Program-made: the position numbers and the translations under genes
The notes under the pieces: model-generated
Told to the model about the DNA's origin: nothing
Databases searched by the model: none
Seen by the model: the letters and a program-made list of their open reading frames with translations, nothing else
From: Pseudoprimorskyibacter insulae
Lineage (GTDB): Bacteria; Pseudomonadota; Alphaproteobacteria; Rhodobacterales; Rhodobacteraceae
Length of the DNA: 64,000 nt
Assembly: GCF_900302505.1 (NCBI RefSeq)
Contig: NZ_OMOJ01000001.1
Span: forward strand, 620,001 to 684,000
Direction of reading: 5' to 3'
In this document: piece after piece, positions 16,656 through 25,031 of the stretch
Numbering within the stretch: the stretch's first letter is position 1
Layout: every line of letters begins with the position of its first letter

Positions 16656-17561
16656 ATGGTAGAGCTTTGGGTTCTTGTGACGTTAGCCGCTGCGTTTTTC
16701 CAAACGCTGCGGTTCATCCTTCACAAGTTGCTGAGCATGGGCGCGCTAAGCGCCACGGGTTCTACCTTTGCACGCTTTGCCTATGCCGCCCCGGCGGCAT
16801 GGGTCTGTGTTGGCGGCTATCTGCTGACGACCGGGCAGGGCATTCCCGATCTGTCGCTGGCCTTTTGGGGCTATGCGATGATGGGGGCGCTGGCGCAGAT
16901 CTTTGCGACGATCTGCGTTGTGGCCCTGTTCGGGCGGCGCAACTTTGCCGTCGGCATCACCTTCAAAAAGACCGAAGTCATCCTGACCGCGCTGGTCGGC
17001 CTGATCATCTTGGGCGAAGCCGTCAGCACTGGCGGCTGGCTGGCGATTTTCATCGGCTTGGGCGGGGTTTTGCTTTTGTCGGATATGCCCGCCGCCGGAT
17101 CAAAAGGTCTGGCGCGGATTGCCAGTCCGGCGGTAGCACTGGGCTTGGCCTCGGGGCTGTTCTTTGCGTTTTCGGCGGTGGGCTATCGCGGCGCGTCGCT
17201 GCAATTGGCAAGCGCCGACCCGTTCGTGCGGTCGGGCGTGACATTATTATGTGTGACCACGTCGCAGGCTTTGGCCATGGCGATTTGGCTGCGGCTTCGC
17301 GAGCCGGGACAGATCACCGCCGTTTGGAAAGCTCGACGCCGCGCCGCGCTATTGGGGCTGACTTCTATGGCGGGAAGCCTTGGCTGGTTCACGGCATTCA
17401 CGCTGCAAACCGCCGCTTATGTTCAGGCCTTGGGCCAGATCGAACTGGTCTTGTCGCTGATCGCATCGGTCCTGTTCTTCCGCGAAACGGTAACGCGGCG
17501 CGAACTGGGCGGCATCGCTTTGCTGGGCGTGTCGATCGTGGTGCTGGTGCTGCTGGCTTAG
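16656..17561 (+). CDS. DMT-superfamily (EamA) transporter
   Basis: A 301-residue membrane protein with about ten hydrophobic helices arranged as two EamA repeats, the second ending QALGQIELVLSLIASVLFFRE, a pattern typical of drug/metabolite transporters. It starts 10 bases after the aldo/keto reductase and is probably cotranscribed. The 3' end overlaps the convergent NUDIX gene by 4 bases. Substrate unknown. Confidence 0.85.
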   Translation: MVELWVLVTLAAAFFQTLRFILHKLLSMGALSATGSTFARFAYAAPAAWVCVGGYLLTTGQGIPDLSLAFWGYAMMGALAQIFATICVVALFGRRNFAVGITFKKTEVILTALVGLIILGEAVSTGGWLAIFIGLGGVLLLSDMPAAGSKGLARIASPAVALGLASGLFFAFSAVGYRGASLQLASADPFVRSGVTLLCVTTSQALAMAIWLRLREPGQITAVWKARRRAALLGLTSMAGSLGWFTAFTLQTAAYVQALGQIELVLSLIASVLFFRETVTRRELGGIALLGVSIVVLVLLA

Positions 17562-18259
17562 TCCGGCATCGGCGATCCGCGGAGACGCAGGAACAGGCTT
17601 TCCTCATCGTCATTGCGGAAAAACGGCACCGAGGTGGGCGGGCGCGGGTCTTTGGCACGGGCTGCGACTTCGGCCAGAACCACCTCAGTGATAAAGGGCA
17701 GATCGAAGTTGCGCACCTCATCCACGGGGATCCATTGCAAATGGCTCAGTTCATCCGTGGCGGCGCTGAAATCGTCCAGATCGGTGACCAGATCTTCGGC
17801 CCGAAGCATAAAGAACCGTGCATCAAAGCGGCGGGGCCGTCCCGGAGGGGTGATGGCGCGGAACACGAACTGCATCGGGGCGGCGGTGGGCAGGTGGCCA
17901 CTCTCGGCGAAGCCGGTCCAATCGTCCGGCACATCGCCATTCCAGTCGCCCTCGGTGCCAAGGATCTGACCGGTTTCTTCCCAAAGTTCGCGCACTGCTG
18001 CCACGCCCAAGGCATGGCTGCGGTCATGATCCGAATCTTCGAACAGCCGTCTGCGGCAGAGTTCGCTTAAAGGTTCGACCAGGGAAATGGCATCATCGGC
18101 GCGATCCACCGCGCCGCCCGGAAAGACGAACTTGTTGGGCATGAAGGCGGCCTTGGCGCCGCGCTGGCCCATCAGGACACGAGGACGCGTTTCGGAATCG
18201 CGCAGCACGATCACCGTGGCGGCATCCCGAATGGCTGTCTTGTCGATACTCTGCGGCAT
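17558..18259 (-). CDS. NUDIX hydrolase
   Basis: A 233-residue protein. The Nudix box is split by a long insert, as in the NUDT19-like group: KFVFPGGAVDRAD near residue 43 and AAVRELWEETGQIL near residue 87, which holds the catalytic RExxEE. Further marks are VLMGQRGAKAAFMPNKF and WIPVDEV. Such proteins hydrolyse nucleoside-diphosphate-linked compounds, including CoA derivatives. It is followed on the same strand by nothing; the DUF983 gene lies 17 bases upstream and may share a transcript. Confidence 0.88.
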   Translation of the reverse strand: MPQSIDKTAIRDAATVIVLRDSETRPRVLMGQRGAKAAFMPNKFVFPGGAVDRADDAISLVEPLSELCRRRLFEDSDHDRSHALGVAAVRELWEETGQILGTEGDWNGDVPDDWTGFAESGHLPTAAPMQFVFRAITPPGRPRRFDARFFMLRAEDLVTDLDDFSAATDELSHLQWIPVDEVRNFDLPFITEVVLAEVAARAKDPRPPTSVPFFRNDDEESLFLRLRGSPMPD

Positions 18260-18276
18260 GTCCCCCCAAACGGCGG

Positions 18277-18669
18277 CTAACCCGCCTTATTTCCGAAGCC
18301 GTTCATCTTGCGTGCCCATTGGATCGCAACGACAACGCCTTTCAATCTTGGAAGAAGATAGAGCGACAAACCAATACAGCCAACTGCAAAAATCGTGAAC
18401 AGGATCAGCGGCTCAGGCCGCCAAGTTGTAAACACGACCAAAAGCGCGGGCGCCATAATATGCCCCACGATCAAGATCGTCAGATAGGCGGGCCCATCGT
18501 CGGCCCGCTGGTGGTGCAGTTCTTCGCGGCACACCTGACAGGTGTCACGGACTTTCAAATAGCCTTTCAGCAGTGGGCCAGTGCCACAGTTCGGGCATTT
18601 CCGGCGCCATCCCTTCCAGATGGCCGGCATCGTCGGGCGGTCATCCAGGGTTTGTGTCGTGTCGGTCAA
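18277..18669 (-). CDS. DUF983 small membrane protein
   Basis: A 130-residue protein with an N-terminal zinc-ribbon (KCPNCGTGPLL, then TCQVCREEL) and two hydrophobic helices (ILIVGHIMAPALLVVFTTW and ILFTIFAVGCIGLSLYLLP). These are the marks of DUF983, common in alphaproteobacteria and sometimes near cytochrome oxidase genes. Function is not established. It is upstream of, and close to, the NUDIX gene. Confidence 0.85.
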   Translation of the reverse strand: MTDTTQTLDDRPTMPAIWKGWRRKCPNCGTGPLLKGYLKVRDTCQVCREELHHQRADDGPAYLTILIVGHIMAPALLVVFTTWRPEPLILFTIFAVGCIGLSLYLLPRLKGVVVAIQWARKMNGFGNKAG

Positions 18670-18884
18670 AACGGTTTCCTCATCGCTCCCATCGGCCGAT
18701 GGTCAAGGATGTTTGCGGTAAAATAAACTGTCCAAACTGTCCTTGCGGCTGGATGTCGCAAATCACAGAAGCGTGATGTGTTTTTTTGAGAACCAGCGAC
18801 GGAAGGTGCGGGCCGCTGCGTATTAGTCTTCAGAAAGCGAACAAGAGGCAACGCTTTTATGACTTCACTAGGAAGGAGACACCT

Positions 18885-19403
18885 ATGAAACGCGCTTTGA
18901 TTATCTCGACGACTTTGGCAACCGGTTTCGCACTTCTGGCAGGCACCGCAATGGCGCACCAGAGTGGCGGCCAAATGGGCGGCAAGGGTATGCGCGGCGG
19001 CATGATGGCCCCGTTTGAAGACATCGACGCAGACGGCGATGGCAAGATCACCCAAGCCGAAATCGACGCACATCGCGCCGCCAAGTTCGCTGAGGCCGAT
19101 ACCGATGGCGACGGTGCCCTGAGCGCCGAAGAACTGGCCGCTGCCGCTGAGAAGCGTGAAGCGGAGCGCCGCGCCAATATGGGCCAGCGCATGCTGGACC
19201 GTCTGGACGCCAACAAGGATGGCAAGATCACCGCAGATGAAATGCCGGGCAACGATGCTGACCGTGCAAAGTCGATGATCGAACGTCTGGACACCGATGG
19301 CGATGGCGCCGTGTCGCAAGCCGAACTGGACGCCGCCAAGCAGATGCGCGGTCCGCGCGGTGAAGGCAAAGGCGAGCGTGGCTTCGGTAAGAAGTCGCAC
19401 TAA
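18885..19403 (+). CDS. Secreted EF-hand calcium-binding protein
   Basis: A 172-residue protein from ATG 18885, preceded by AAGGAGAC. The signal peptide ends GTAMAH. Four EF-hand loops are readable: DIDADGDGKITQAE, DTDGDGALSAEE, DANKDGKITADE and DTDGDGAVSQAE, each with the expected Asp/Gly/Glu spacing. The C-terminus is basic (RGPRGEGKGERGFGKK). It is periplasmic by inference and may buffer or sense Ca2+. It precedes an ECF sigma operon on the same strand; a GC-rich hairpin (19415-19435) without a T run lies between. Confidence 0.88.
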   Translation: MKRALIISTTLATGFALLAGTAMAHQSGGQMGGKGMRGGMMAPFEDIDADGDGKITQAEIDAHRAAKFAEADTDGDGALSAEELAAAAEKREAERRANMGQRMLDRLDANKDGKITADEMPGNDADRAKSMIERLDTDGDGAVSQAELDAAKQMRGPRGEGKGERGFGKKSH

Positions 19404-19487
19404 CAGGTTCGGGCGGGCCGTCTTGATGGCGGCCCCTCCGATCTGACGATTGTCAGGTCACAGGAATAAGAGTACGCCGATCAGGAC

Positions 19488-20072
19488 ATGACCATGCCCT
19501 ACGACGCCTCAAGCGACGAAACCGATGATGCATTGCTTGCGCGCTATGCCACTGGCGATGCGGCGGCGGCGCGTGCCTTGACGGCGCGGCTGACGCCACG
19601 GGTCTATGGGCATGCCTATCGCCTGCTTGGCGACCGGGCCGAGGCCGAGGATGTGACACAAGAGGCCTTGCTGCGGCTTTGGCGCATTGCACCGAACTGG
19701 CGCGAAGGTGAGGCCAAGGTCAGCACCTGGCTTTACCGTGTGACGGCCAATCTGTGCACCGATCGGGTGCGGCGCAAGCGGCCCTCTGGCATGGAAGACA
19801 TGCCAGAGATGGCAGATGACGGCCCCGGTGCAGATAGCGCAATGCAAGAACGCGCCCGCGCCGATGCCCTGCAATCGGCCTTGCACGACTTGCCCGACCG
19901 GCAACGGCAGGCGGTTGTGCTGCGCCATATCGAAGAATTGGGAACGCCGGAAATCGCGGCGATCATGGACATAGGCCCTCGTGCCGTGGAAAGTTTGGTG
20001 GCCAGGGGCAAACGCGCCTTGGCCGAAATCCTGCGGGGCCGAAAAGACGAACTGGGGTATACGGATGACTGA
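19488..20072 (+). CDS. ECF-type RNA polymerase sigma factor
   Basis: A 194-residue sigma factor. Region 2 holds HAYRLLGDRAEAEDVTQEAL, LRLWRIAPNW and VSTWLYRVTANLCTDRVRRK (promoter -10 contacts). Region 4 is ALHDLPDRQRQAVVLRHIEE, GTPEIAAIMDIGPRAVESLV and ARGKRALAEIL (-35 contacts). The start is ATG 19488 or the in-frame ATG 19494. It overlaps the next gene by 8 bases and is followed by a membrane sensor gene, the arrangement of metal- or stress-responsive ECF systems such as CnrYXH. It probably activates its own operon. Confidence 0.92.
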   Translation: MTMPYDASSDETDDALLARYATGDAAAARALTARLTPRVYGHAYRLLGDRAEAEDVTQEALLRLWRIAPNWREGEAKVSTWLYRVTANLCTDRVRRKRPSGMEDMPEMADDGPGADSAMQERARADALQSALHDLPDRQRQAVVLRHIEELGTPEIAAIMDIGPRAVESLVARGKRALAEILRGRKDELGYTDD

Positions 20073-20433
20073 TAAGCGCACCGAAGACATGCTAGACACG
20101 TACTTCACCGCCGCGCGGGACGACGCGCCGTTGCCAAGTGGCGATTTCATGGCCCGAATGCAGGCGATGGCGCTGGCCGAACAGCCTGTTCGGCAGGTGG
20201 ACACACCCGCGCCAAGCTGGTGGCAGCAAATCCTGTCCGGCATCGGCGGCTGGCCCGCCATTGCGGGCTTGGCTGCGGCCACTGTCGCGGGTGTCTGGAT
20301 TGGCGCCGTTCCCCCCGAAGCCATGAGCGATAGCGTTTCCGACCTTTTCGGAGTGTCGGCGGGGCTTTATGACAGTTCAGGTTCATTCGCAGATCCGCTC
20401 AGCGGGTTCGATCTGGCCTTTAGCGAAGGATAA
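20065..20433 (+). CDS. Putative anti-sigma factor, single-pass membrane protein
   Basis: A 122-residue protein from ATG 20065, overlapping the sigma gene. Residues 1-50 form a short helical cytoplasmic part (EDMLDTYFTAARDD ... FMARMQAMALAEQP). A membrane helix follows (GGWPAIAGLAAATVAGVWIGAV), then about 40 periplasmic residues. Size, topology and position after the ECF gene suit an anti-sigma factor, but no zinc-type HxxxCxxC motif is present. This is inference from context. Confidence 0.65.
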   Translation: MTDKRTEDMLDTYFTAARDDAPLPSGDFMARMQAMALAEQPVRQVDTPAPSWWQQILSGIGGWPAIAGLAAATVAGVWIGAVPPEAMSDSVSDLFGVSAGLYDSSGSFADPLSGFDLAFSEG

Positions 20434-20436
20434 GCC

Positions 20437-20934
20437 ATGGCTGAGACGGAAAAGAAATCGCGCATGGGCTGGCCGCTGCGTTTGGTCCTGATTTCATCGC
20501 TGGCGTTGAACTTGGCGGTGATTGGTTTGGTCGTGGGATTTGCCGCGGTTGGGCGCAATGGTGCACATCTGCCGCCGCCGCCGCGCGATGCCGCCGCACC
20601 TTATACCAAGTCGCTGGATATGGGCCAAAAGCGCGATCTGTGGAAACGCATGCAGCGCGAATTTGAAGGTGAACGTCCGCGCCGCACAGCCTTGGTTGGC
20701 GAATACCGCGAGGCGGTTGAGATGTTGCGCAGCAGCCCCTTTGACCCCGCCGCTTTTCAGGAACTGATGCTTCGTCAGTCCACACGTGCCAATAATCGCT
20801 TGGTTGCTGGGCAACGTGCCTTGGCTGAACATATCGCGCAGATGTCGGACGCGGACCGCCGCGCCTATGCCGACCGGCTTGAGGCCGAGCTGAAAAGCTT
20901 TGGCAAACGTCGCCCCGATGGGGATCGCCGCTAG
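20437..20934 (+). CDS. Periplasmic heavy-metal-sensor-like protein (CnrX/Spy type)
   Basis: A 165-residue protein with one N-terminal membrane helix (LRLVLISSLALNLAVIGLVV) and a periplasmic all-helical domain rich in Arg/Glu (LDMGQKRDLWKRMQREFEGE, AAFQELMLRQSTRANNRLVA). This is the pattern of the periplasmic heavy-metal sensor family related to CnrX and CpxP/Spy. It starts 3 bases after the preceding gene and completes a sigma/anti-sigma/sensor operon. Few His or Cys residues occur, so the signal need not be a metal; membrane or protein stress is also possible. It ends in a 4-base overlap with the convergent PleD-like gene. Confidence 0.75.
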   Translation: MAETEKKSRMGWPLRLVLISSLALNLAVIGLVVGFAAVGRNGAHLPPPPRDAAAPYTKSLDMGQKRDLWKRMQREFEGERPRRTALVGEYREAVEMLRSSPFDPAAFQELMLRQSTRANNRLVAGQRALAEHIAQMSDADRRAYADRLEAELKSFGKRRPDGDRR

Positions 20935-22259
20935 ATCGCTTCGCGCAGCGGGGGCAGCGCTGGCGCGGGCCAATCTTGCGTGATGGTTTCGTGGCTTGCC
21001 GCGTGCAAGTTTAGCACGGCCGTTCGAAAGGTCGCCTCGGCGGGTTGCCCGTCGGGTTGGCCAATGGCCATGCCGGTTTGCACGGCCACCCCTAGCCGCT
21101 GTCGTTCCACACTTCCCCTAAGGCGCAACGCGATGCGACGCGCCTCAGCCGGGCCGGTGTGCGGCAAGGCGATCAGAAACTGATCGGCCCCTATGCGGGT
21201 GGCCAGATCCGTCGGGCGCAGATGTGTCAGAATCCCATTGGCAATGCGCCGAAGCTGGCCTTCCTCGGGCGCGATGCCGGGCAGAGGGCTGATTGGGCGA
21301 ATGCCAATCACCACAAGGCAATATGGGCTTTGCGATGCCTGTGCCTGCGCTGCGATCCGGTCCAGTTGCGGCAGGGCAAATTGACGGCTGCGCAATCCGG
21401 TAACCGGGTCCTGCATTGCCGTGGCGAGGGTTGTTTCAGCCTCCGTTCGCAGACGCTTGGCCATATCGCGCAGGCGCAGTTGACGGGTCAGCCGAAAGGC
21501 CAGTTCTTCCGGCGCAAACCCATGCGGCAAGACATCATCGGCCGACATATCGAGCGCTCTGGCCGACAGGCTGGGGGTCTGATCGAACACCGGCAGAACA
21601 ACAGCATCCGCCGCGCTTGGCAGGGTGCGCAGGTTGGCCAAAAGTGCCAGCGTCGTGCGGTCTGCGGCCAGACCGTCCAGCACAAAGGCATCGTACCGGC
21701 CACCGTTCTGCAACGCTGCGGCGATGGCGCTTTCGGGCAGGGTGACCACCTGATCGGGGATGTGACGCGCCAAGGCATTCGCCCAAGTCGTTCCGCGCGG
21801 GGCCGATGGTGACACGACCGCGATCCGTTTGGCATGGGCGAAGCCGGCCGCCCCTTCCGCTAGGCCAATCGCTTGCCGGGCAATGCGCTGAGCCGTCGCC
21901 TCTGCCTCGGCGTTGCGGTGTTTGATCAGGGTACGGATGCGGGCCAGCAGATAGCGGGCATCGGCAGGCCAAGTCACCACATCATTGGCCCCATCGGTCA
22001 GCGCGGCAACCCGCGCTTCGGGTGAATGGCCAACAAGTGACACGATGGCGGGCGGCGAGACGCAGCATTGCCGCATGGCGTCCGGCGGGATCATGCCTGC
22101 CTGAACCAGTGCCACGTCGATATCGCCGCGTTGCAATCGTTCAAACGTTTCATGGTCTGACGCGGCAGACACCACATCGTAGAACGAGGAATCGAGGAAT
22201 TCGCGCAGCAGGATCCGTTCTATCGCCACCTGATGCGCAATCAGAATCGTACCGCCCAT
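20931..22259 (-). CDS. PleD-type REC-REC-GGDEF protein with lost catalytic residues
   Basis: About 442 residues from ATG 22259 (an in-frame ATG at 22283 is also possible). The layout is that of PleD: receiver 1 (GGTILIAHQVAIERILLREF onward), receiver 2 (from RIAVVSPSAPRGTTW) and a GGDEF domain (from DPVTGLRSRQFALPQLDRI). The active parts are degenerate. The first receiver has VALVQAGM where the phospho-accepting Asp should be. The cyclase signature GG(D/E)EF reads IGADQF. It is therefore unlikely to make cyclic-di-GMP and may act as a binding scaffold or inhibitor. DUF3572 lies divergent, the same neighbour seen near pleD in other alphaproteobacteria. Confidence 0.82.
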   Translation of the reverse strand: MGGTILIAHQVAIERILLREFLDSSFYDVVSAASDHETFERLQRGDIDVALVQAGMIPPDAMRQCCVSPPAIVSLVGHSPEARVAALTDGANDVVTWPADARYLLARIRTLIKHRNAEAEATAQRIARQAIGLAEGAAGFAHAKRIAVVSPSAPRGTTWANALARHIPDQVVTLPESAIAAALQNGGRYDAFVLDGLAADRTTLALLANLRTLPSAADAVVLPVFDQTPSLSARALDMSADDVLPHGFAPEELAFRLTRQLRLRDMAKRLRTEAETTLATAMQDPVTGLRSRQFALPQLDRIAAQAQASQSPYCLVVIGIRPISPLPGIAPEEGQLRRIANGILTHLRPTDLATRIGADQFLIALPHTGPAEARRIALRLRGSVERQRLGVAVQTGMAIGQPDGQPAEATFRTAVLNLHAASHETITQDWPAPALPPLREAI

Positions 22260-22341
22260 GGCTGATTGCGCCTTACCTTGCATTTCAACACCGTGCAGTC
22301 TTTATACTTGTGGTTAACAAAAGGTTTCCGGAGGCAGTCCC

Positions 22342-22626
22342 TTGGCAATTTCTCAGACCGCGGCCGAAACGATCGGCCTTCAGGCGATTTCATGGCTTGT
22401 TGGCAACGACGAATTATTGCCGATCTTTTTGGGCTCGACCGGGGCCAGCTTGGATGACATTCGCGAAGGCGTGGCCGACCCTGCCATGCAAGGCGCGGTT
22501 CTGGATTTTCTACTGATGGACGATGCCTGGCTGACCGGCTTTGCCGATGCCAATGGCTGCGCCTATGAGGACGTGATGCAGGCGCGAATGCATTTGCCGG
22601 GCGGAGAACAAGTACATTGGACATGA
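22342..22626 (+). CDS. DUF3572 protein
   Basis: A 94-residue protein beginning at TTG 22342, chosen because GGAGG lies 7 bases upstream and no ATG is near. The sequence (ETIGLQAISWLVGNDELLPI, FLGSTGASLDDIRE, AVLDFLLMDDAWLTGFA) fits DUF3572, a small alphaproteobacterial family of unknown function. The stop overlaps the following HAD gene start by 4 bases. Confidence 0.82.
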   Translation: MAISQTAAETIGLQAISWLVGNDELLPIFLGSTGASLDDIREGVADPAMQGAVLDFLLMDDAWLTGFADANGCAYEDVMQARMHLPGGEQVHWT

Positions 22627-23324
22627 CCACATCGCGGGTGGATGGCGTGCTGTTCGACAAGGACGGCACATTGTTCGATTTCAGCGCCACTTGGGATGTC
22701 TGGGCGCGCCATGTCCTTGAGGATCTGGCCGAAGGACAGGCAAGCCGATTGGGCGAATTGGCCGGTGCGGTCCGGTTTGATCTGTCCACCGGGACGTTCC
22801 TGCCCGACAGCCCGGTGATTGCCGGGACAAACCGTCAGGCCGCAGAATGCTTGGTGCCGTACTTGCCGGGCTGGGACATCGATGGGCTGGATCGCTATTT
22901 GTCCGTCACTTCGGCGCAAGCCCCGCTTGCCCCTGCCGTACCGCTTGCCCCGCTGTTGGACCGTCTGGCCGACATGGGTTTGCGGCTGGGCGTGATGACC
23001 AACGATACCGAACATGGCGCCGTCAGCCATTTGGAGGCGGCTGGCGTTGGCGCGCGGTTCGATTTCATCGCCGGGGCCGATAGCGGTTTCGGCGCCAAGC
23101 CCGATCCCGCGCCGCTGTTGGCCTTTGCTGACCGGTTTGACCTTGCGCCGGAACGGGTGGTGATGGTTGGCGATAGCACGCATGATCTGATGGCGGGGCG
23201 GGCCGCGGGCATGCAAACGGTTGGCGTTTTGACCGGGCCCGCCAATGCGGCCTCGCTGCTGCGATATGCCGATGCGGTTTTGCCCGATATCGGCCATCTG
23301 CCGGGCTGGCTTTCGCAGCTCTGA
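22623..23324 (+). CDS. HAD-superfamily phosphatase (phosphoglycolate phosphatase-like)
   Basis: A 233-residue HAD hydrolase from ATG 22623. Motif I is LFDKDGTLFDF (both aspartates present), motif II MTNDT, motif III Lys in GAKPDP, motif IV GDSTHDL. The cap between motifs I and II is helical, as in class I Gph-like phosphatases. It is coupled to DUF3572. The substrate is not certain; phosphoglycolate or another small phosphate ester is likely. Confidence 0.87.
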   Translation: MTTSRVDGVLFDKDGTLFDFSATWDVWARHVLEDLAEGQASRLGELAGAVRFDLSTGTFLPDSPVIAGTNRQAAECLVPYLPGWDIDGLDRYLSVTSAQAPLAPAVPLAPLLDRLADMGLRLGVMTNDTEHGAVSHLEAAGVGARFDFIAGADSGFGAKPDPAPLLAFADRFDLAPERVVMVGDSTHDLMAGRAAGMQTVGVLTGPANAASLLRYADAVLPDIGHLPGWLSQL

Positions 23325-23405
23325 CATTCGGCCTGAGGGTATTTCCGGGATCTTAAGACTTTGCGGTCTAGGCTCACTCAGCTTGAGGAATTGGGCCTAG
23401 GTGTC

Positions 23406-24014
23406 ATGCATGGTTTGGTTAATAGATCGATTGAGTGTTTTGTTCGGGATTCCTACGGGGCCGAAAGCTGGGACCGTGTCGTCAGTGCGGCCAATCTGGG
23501 CTTTTCCACGTTTGAGGCGATGCTGAGCTATCCCGACAGCAAAACCTTTGATGTTTTACAGGCGGTGACGCAGCAATTGGGCAAACCGCGCGATGTGGTT
23601 CTTGAAGATGTGGGCATCTATTTGGTGTCGCATCCCAATACGCAGGCCTTGCGGCGCTTGCTGCGCTTTGCCGGTACGGATTTTACCGATTTTCTGCATT
23701 CCTTGGATGATTTGCCGGATCGCGCGCGCATGGCGGTGCCAGATCTTGATCTGCCTACGATGCGTCTGCGGGATGTGGAACCCTTTCATTTCGCCCTTGA
23801 TCTGACTGGCCCGCATGATGTGTTCGGGCATGTTTTTGTCGGCATTATCAGGGCGATGGCCGATGATTACGGCACCTTGGTCTTGTTGGAGCATTTGGAA
23901 CGTCAAGCGGGGCGGGACACGATTTCAATCCGGGTGATCGATGCCAATTTCGCCGACGGCAGGGCGTTTGACTTGGCCGGTCAGGTGTCCGGCGATCAAA
24001 AGGTTGCCGAATAG
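23406..24014 (+). CDS. H-NOX-fold (HNOB) protein lacking the proximal heme histidine
   Basis: A 202-residue protein with an H-NOX opening (MHGLVNRSIECFVRDSYGAESW) and the fold's later blocks FEAMLSYPD, LRFAGTDFTDFLHSLDDLP and GIIRAMADDYG. Aligned to soluble guanylate cyclase, the proximal histidine (LDALHDHL) is replaced by proline (LDDLPDRA). The heme-clamping YxSxR motif is also absent (FALDLTGPHD). It should therefore not bind heme in the standard way and may sense something else or act only through protein contacts. Its stop abuts the start of an HNOBA-GGDEF gene, the normal partner of H-NOX sensors. Confidence 0.82.
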   Translation: MHGLVNRSIECFVRDSYGAESWDRVVSAANLGFSTFEAMLSYPDSKTFDVLQAVTQQLGKPRDVVLEDVGIYLVSHPNTQALRRLLRFAGTDFTDFLHSLDDLPDRARMAVPDLDLPTMRLRDVEPFHFALDLTGPHDVFGHVFVGIIRAMADDYGTLVLLEHLERQAGRDTISIRVIDANFADGRAFDLAGQVSGDQKVAE

Positions 24015-24977
24015 ATGATGGATGCGTTGGATATTTTGTGCCCGATGCATATGCGAACCGACGGCACCGGGATGATCGTGCATCTGGGTCCGACTGCGCG
24101 GAAGGTGTTTCCGCATAGTCTTGGGCGGCATCTTTTGGATCTGTTCGAATGTCTGCGGCCCGCGTCGGCCACAGATATGCCGGGGCTTCGAACCTTGTCA
24201 AAGCGCCGCCTGCGCCTGCGTCATCGTCAGTCGGGAGAGACGTTTCGAGGCGTTCTAGCACCATTGCCAGACGGCGGATTGATCTTGAAACTGGCCTTCG
24301 GCATCCAATTGGTCGAAGACATTCGCAGCCATGGTTTGACCAGTGCCGACTTTGAACCGACTGATTTAACGGTCGAAATGCTCTATCTGCTAGAGGCGAA
24401 AACGGCTGCGATGGATGCTTCTCGGTCGTTGAACCAGCGGTTGCAGGTGGCGCGGATATCGGCCGAAACCCAAGCCTTCACCGATACATTGACCGGGCTG
24501 GCGAACCGGCGGGCCTTGGACCATGTGCTATCCCGCATGGGCGCGGTCCAGCGCAATTTCTCGTTGGTTCAGCTGGATCTGGATCTGTTCAAACAGGTCA
24601 ATGACACCCATGGCCACGGGGCCGGGGACCATGTCTTGCAAGAAGTGGCGCGCAGGCTTTTGTCAGAAACGCGCGACGAAGACACCGTCGCGCGCGTTGG
24701 AGGCGATGAATTTACGCTCATTTTCGATGGGTTACTGGATCAGGCCCGTTTGTCAGACTTGGCCAGTCGCCTGATTGCGGCATTGGAGGTGCCGATCACC
24801 TTTGGCACAGTGACGTGCCAGATTTCGGCCAGCATCGGCATCGCCCGGTCTTGCGACTATTCCGGTTACCGGATCGACCAAATGATCGAAGAAGCGGATC
24901 GGGCACTTTACGCCTCCAAGCGGGCAGGGCGGGCGCAATTTGCTTTCGCGCATACCCTTTCCGGGATTGAGGGTTGA
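24015..24977 (+). CDS. Diguanylate cyclase with HNOBA-like sensor domain
   Basis: A 320-residue protein. Residues about 7-110 look like the heme-NO-binding-associated PAS domain (CPMHMRTDGTGMIVHLGPTA, DLFECLRPAS). A short coiled-coil linker is followed by a GGDEF domain (from AFTDTLTGLANRRALDHVL) with the intact active site ARVGGDEF and the product-inhibition motif RDED five residues before it. It should be an active cyclic-di-GMP synthase regulated by the upstream H-NOX-fold partner. The coding sequence begins directly after the partner's stop codon. Confidence 0.87.
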   Translation: MMDALDILCPMHMRTDGTGMIVHLGPTARKVFPHSLGRHLLDLFECLRPASATDMPGLRTLSKRRLRLRHRQSGETFRGVLAPLPDGGLILKLAFGIQLVEDIRSHGLTSADFEPTDLTVEMLYLLEAKTAAMDASRSLNQRLQVARISAETQAFTDTLTGLANRRALDHVLSRMGAVQRNFSLVQLDLDLFKQVNDTHGHGAGDHVLQEVARRLLSETRDEDTVARVGGDEFTLIFDGLLDQARLSDLASRLIAALEVPITFGTVTCQISASIGIARSCDYSGYRIDQMIEEADRALYASKRAGRAQFAFAHTLSGIEG

Positions 24978-25031
24978 GTGAGGGGGCAAGGGCGGTCATG
25001 TTGGAGTGATTTCAATGAACAGATACATCCC

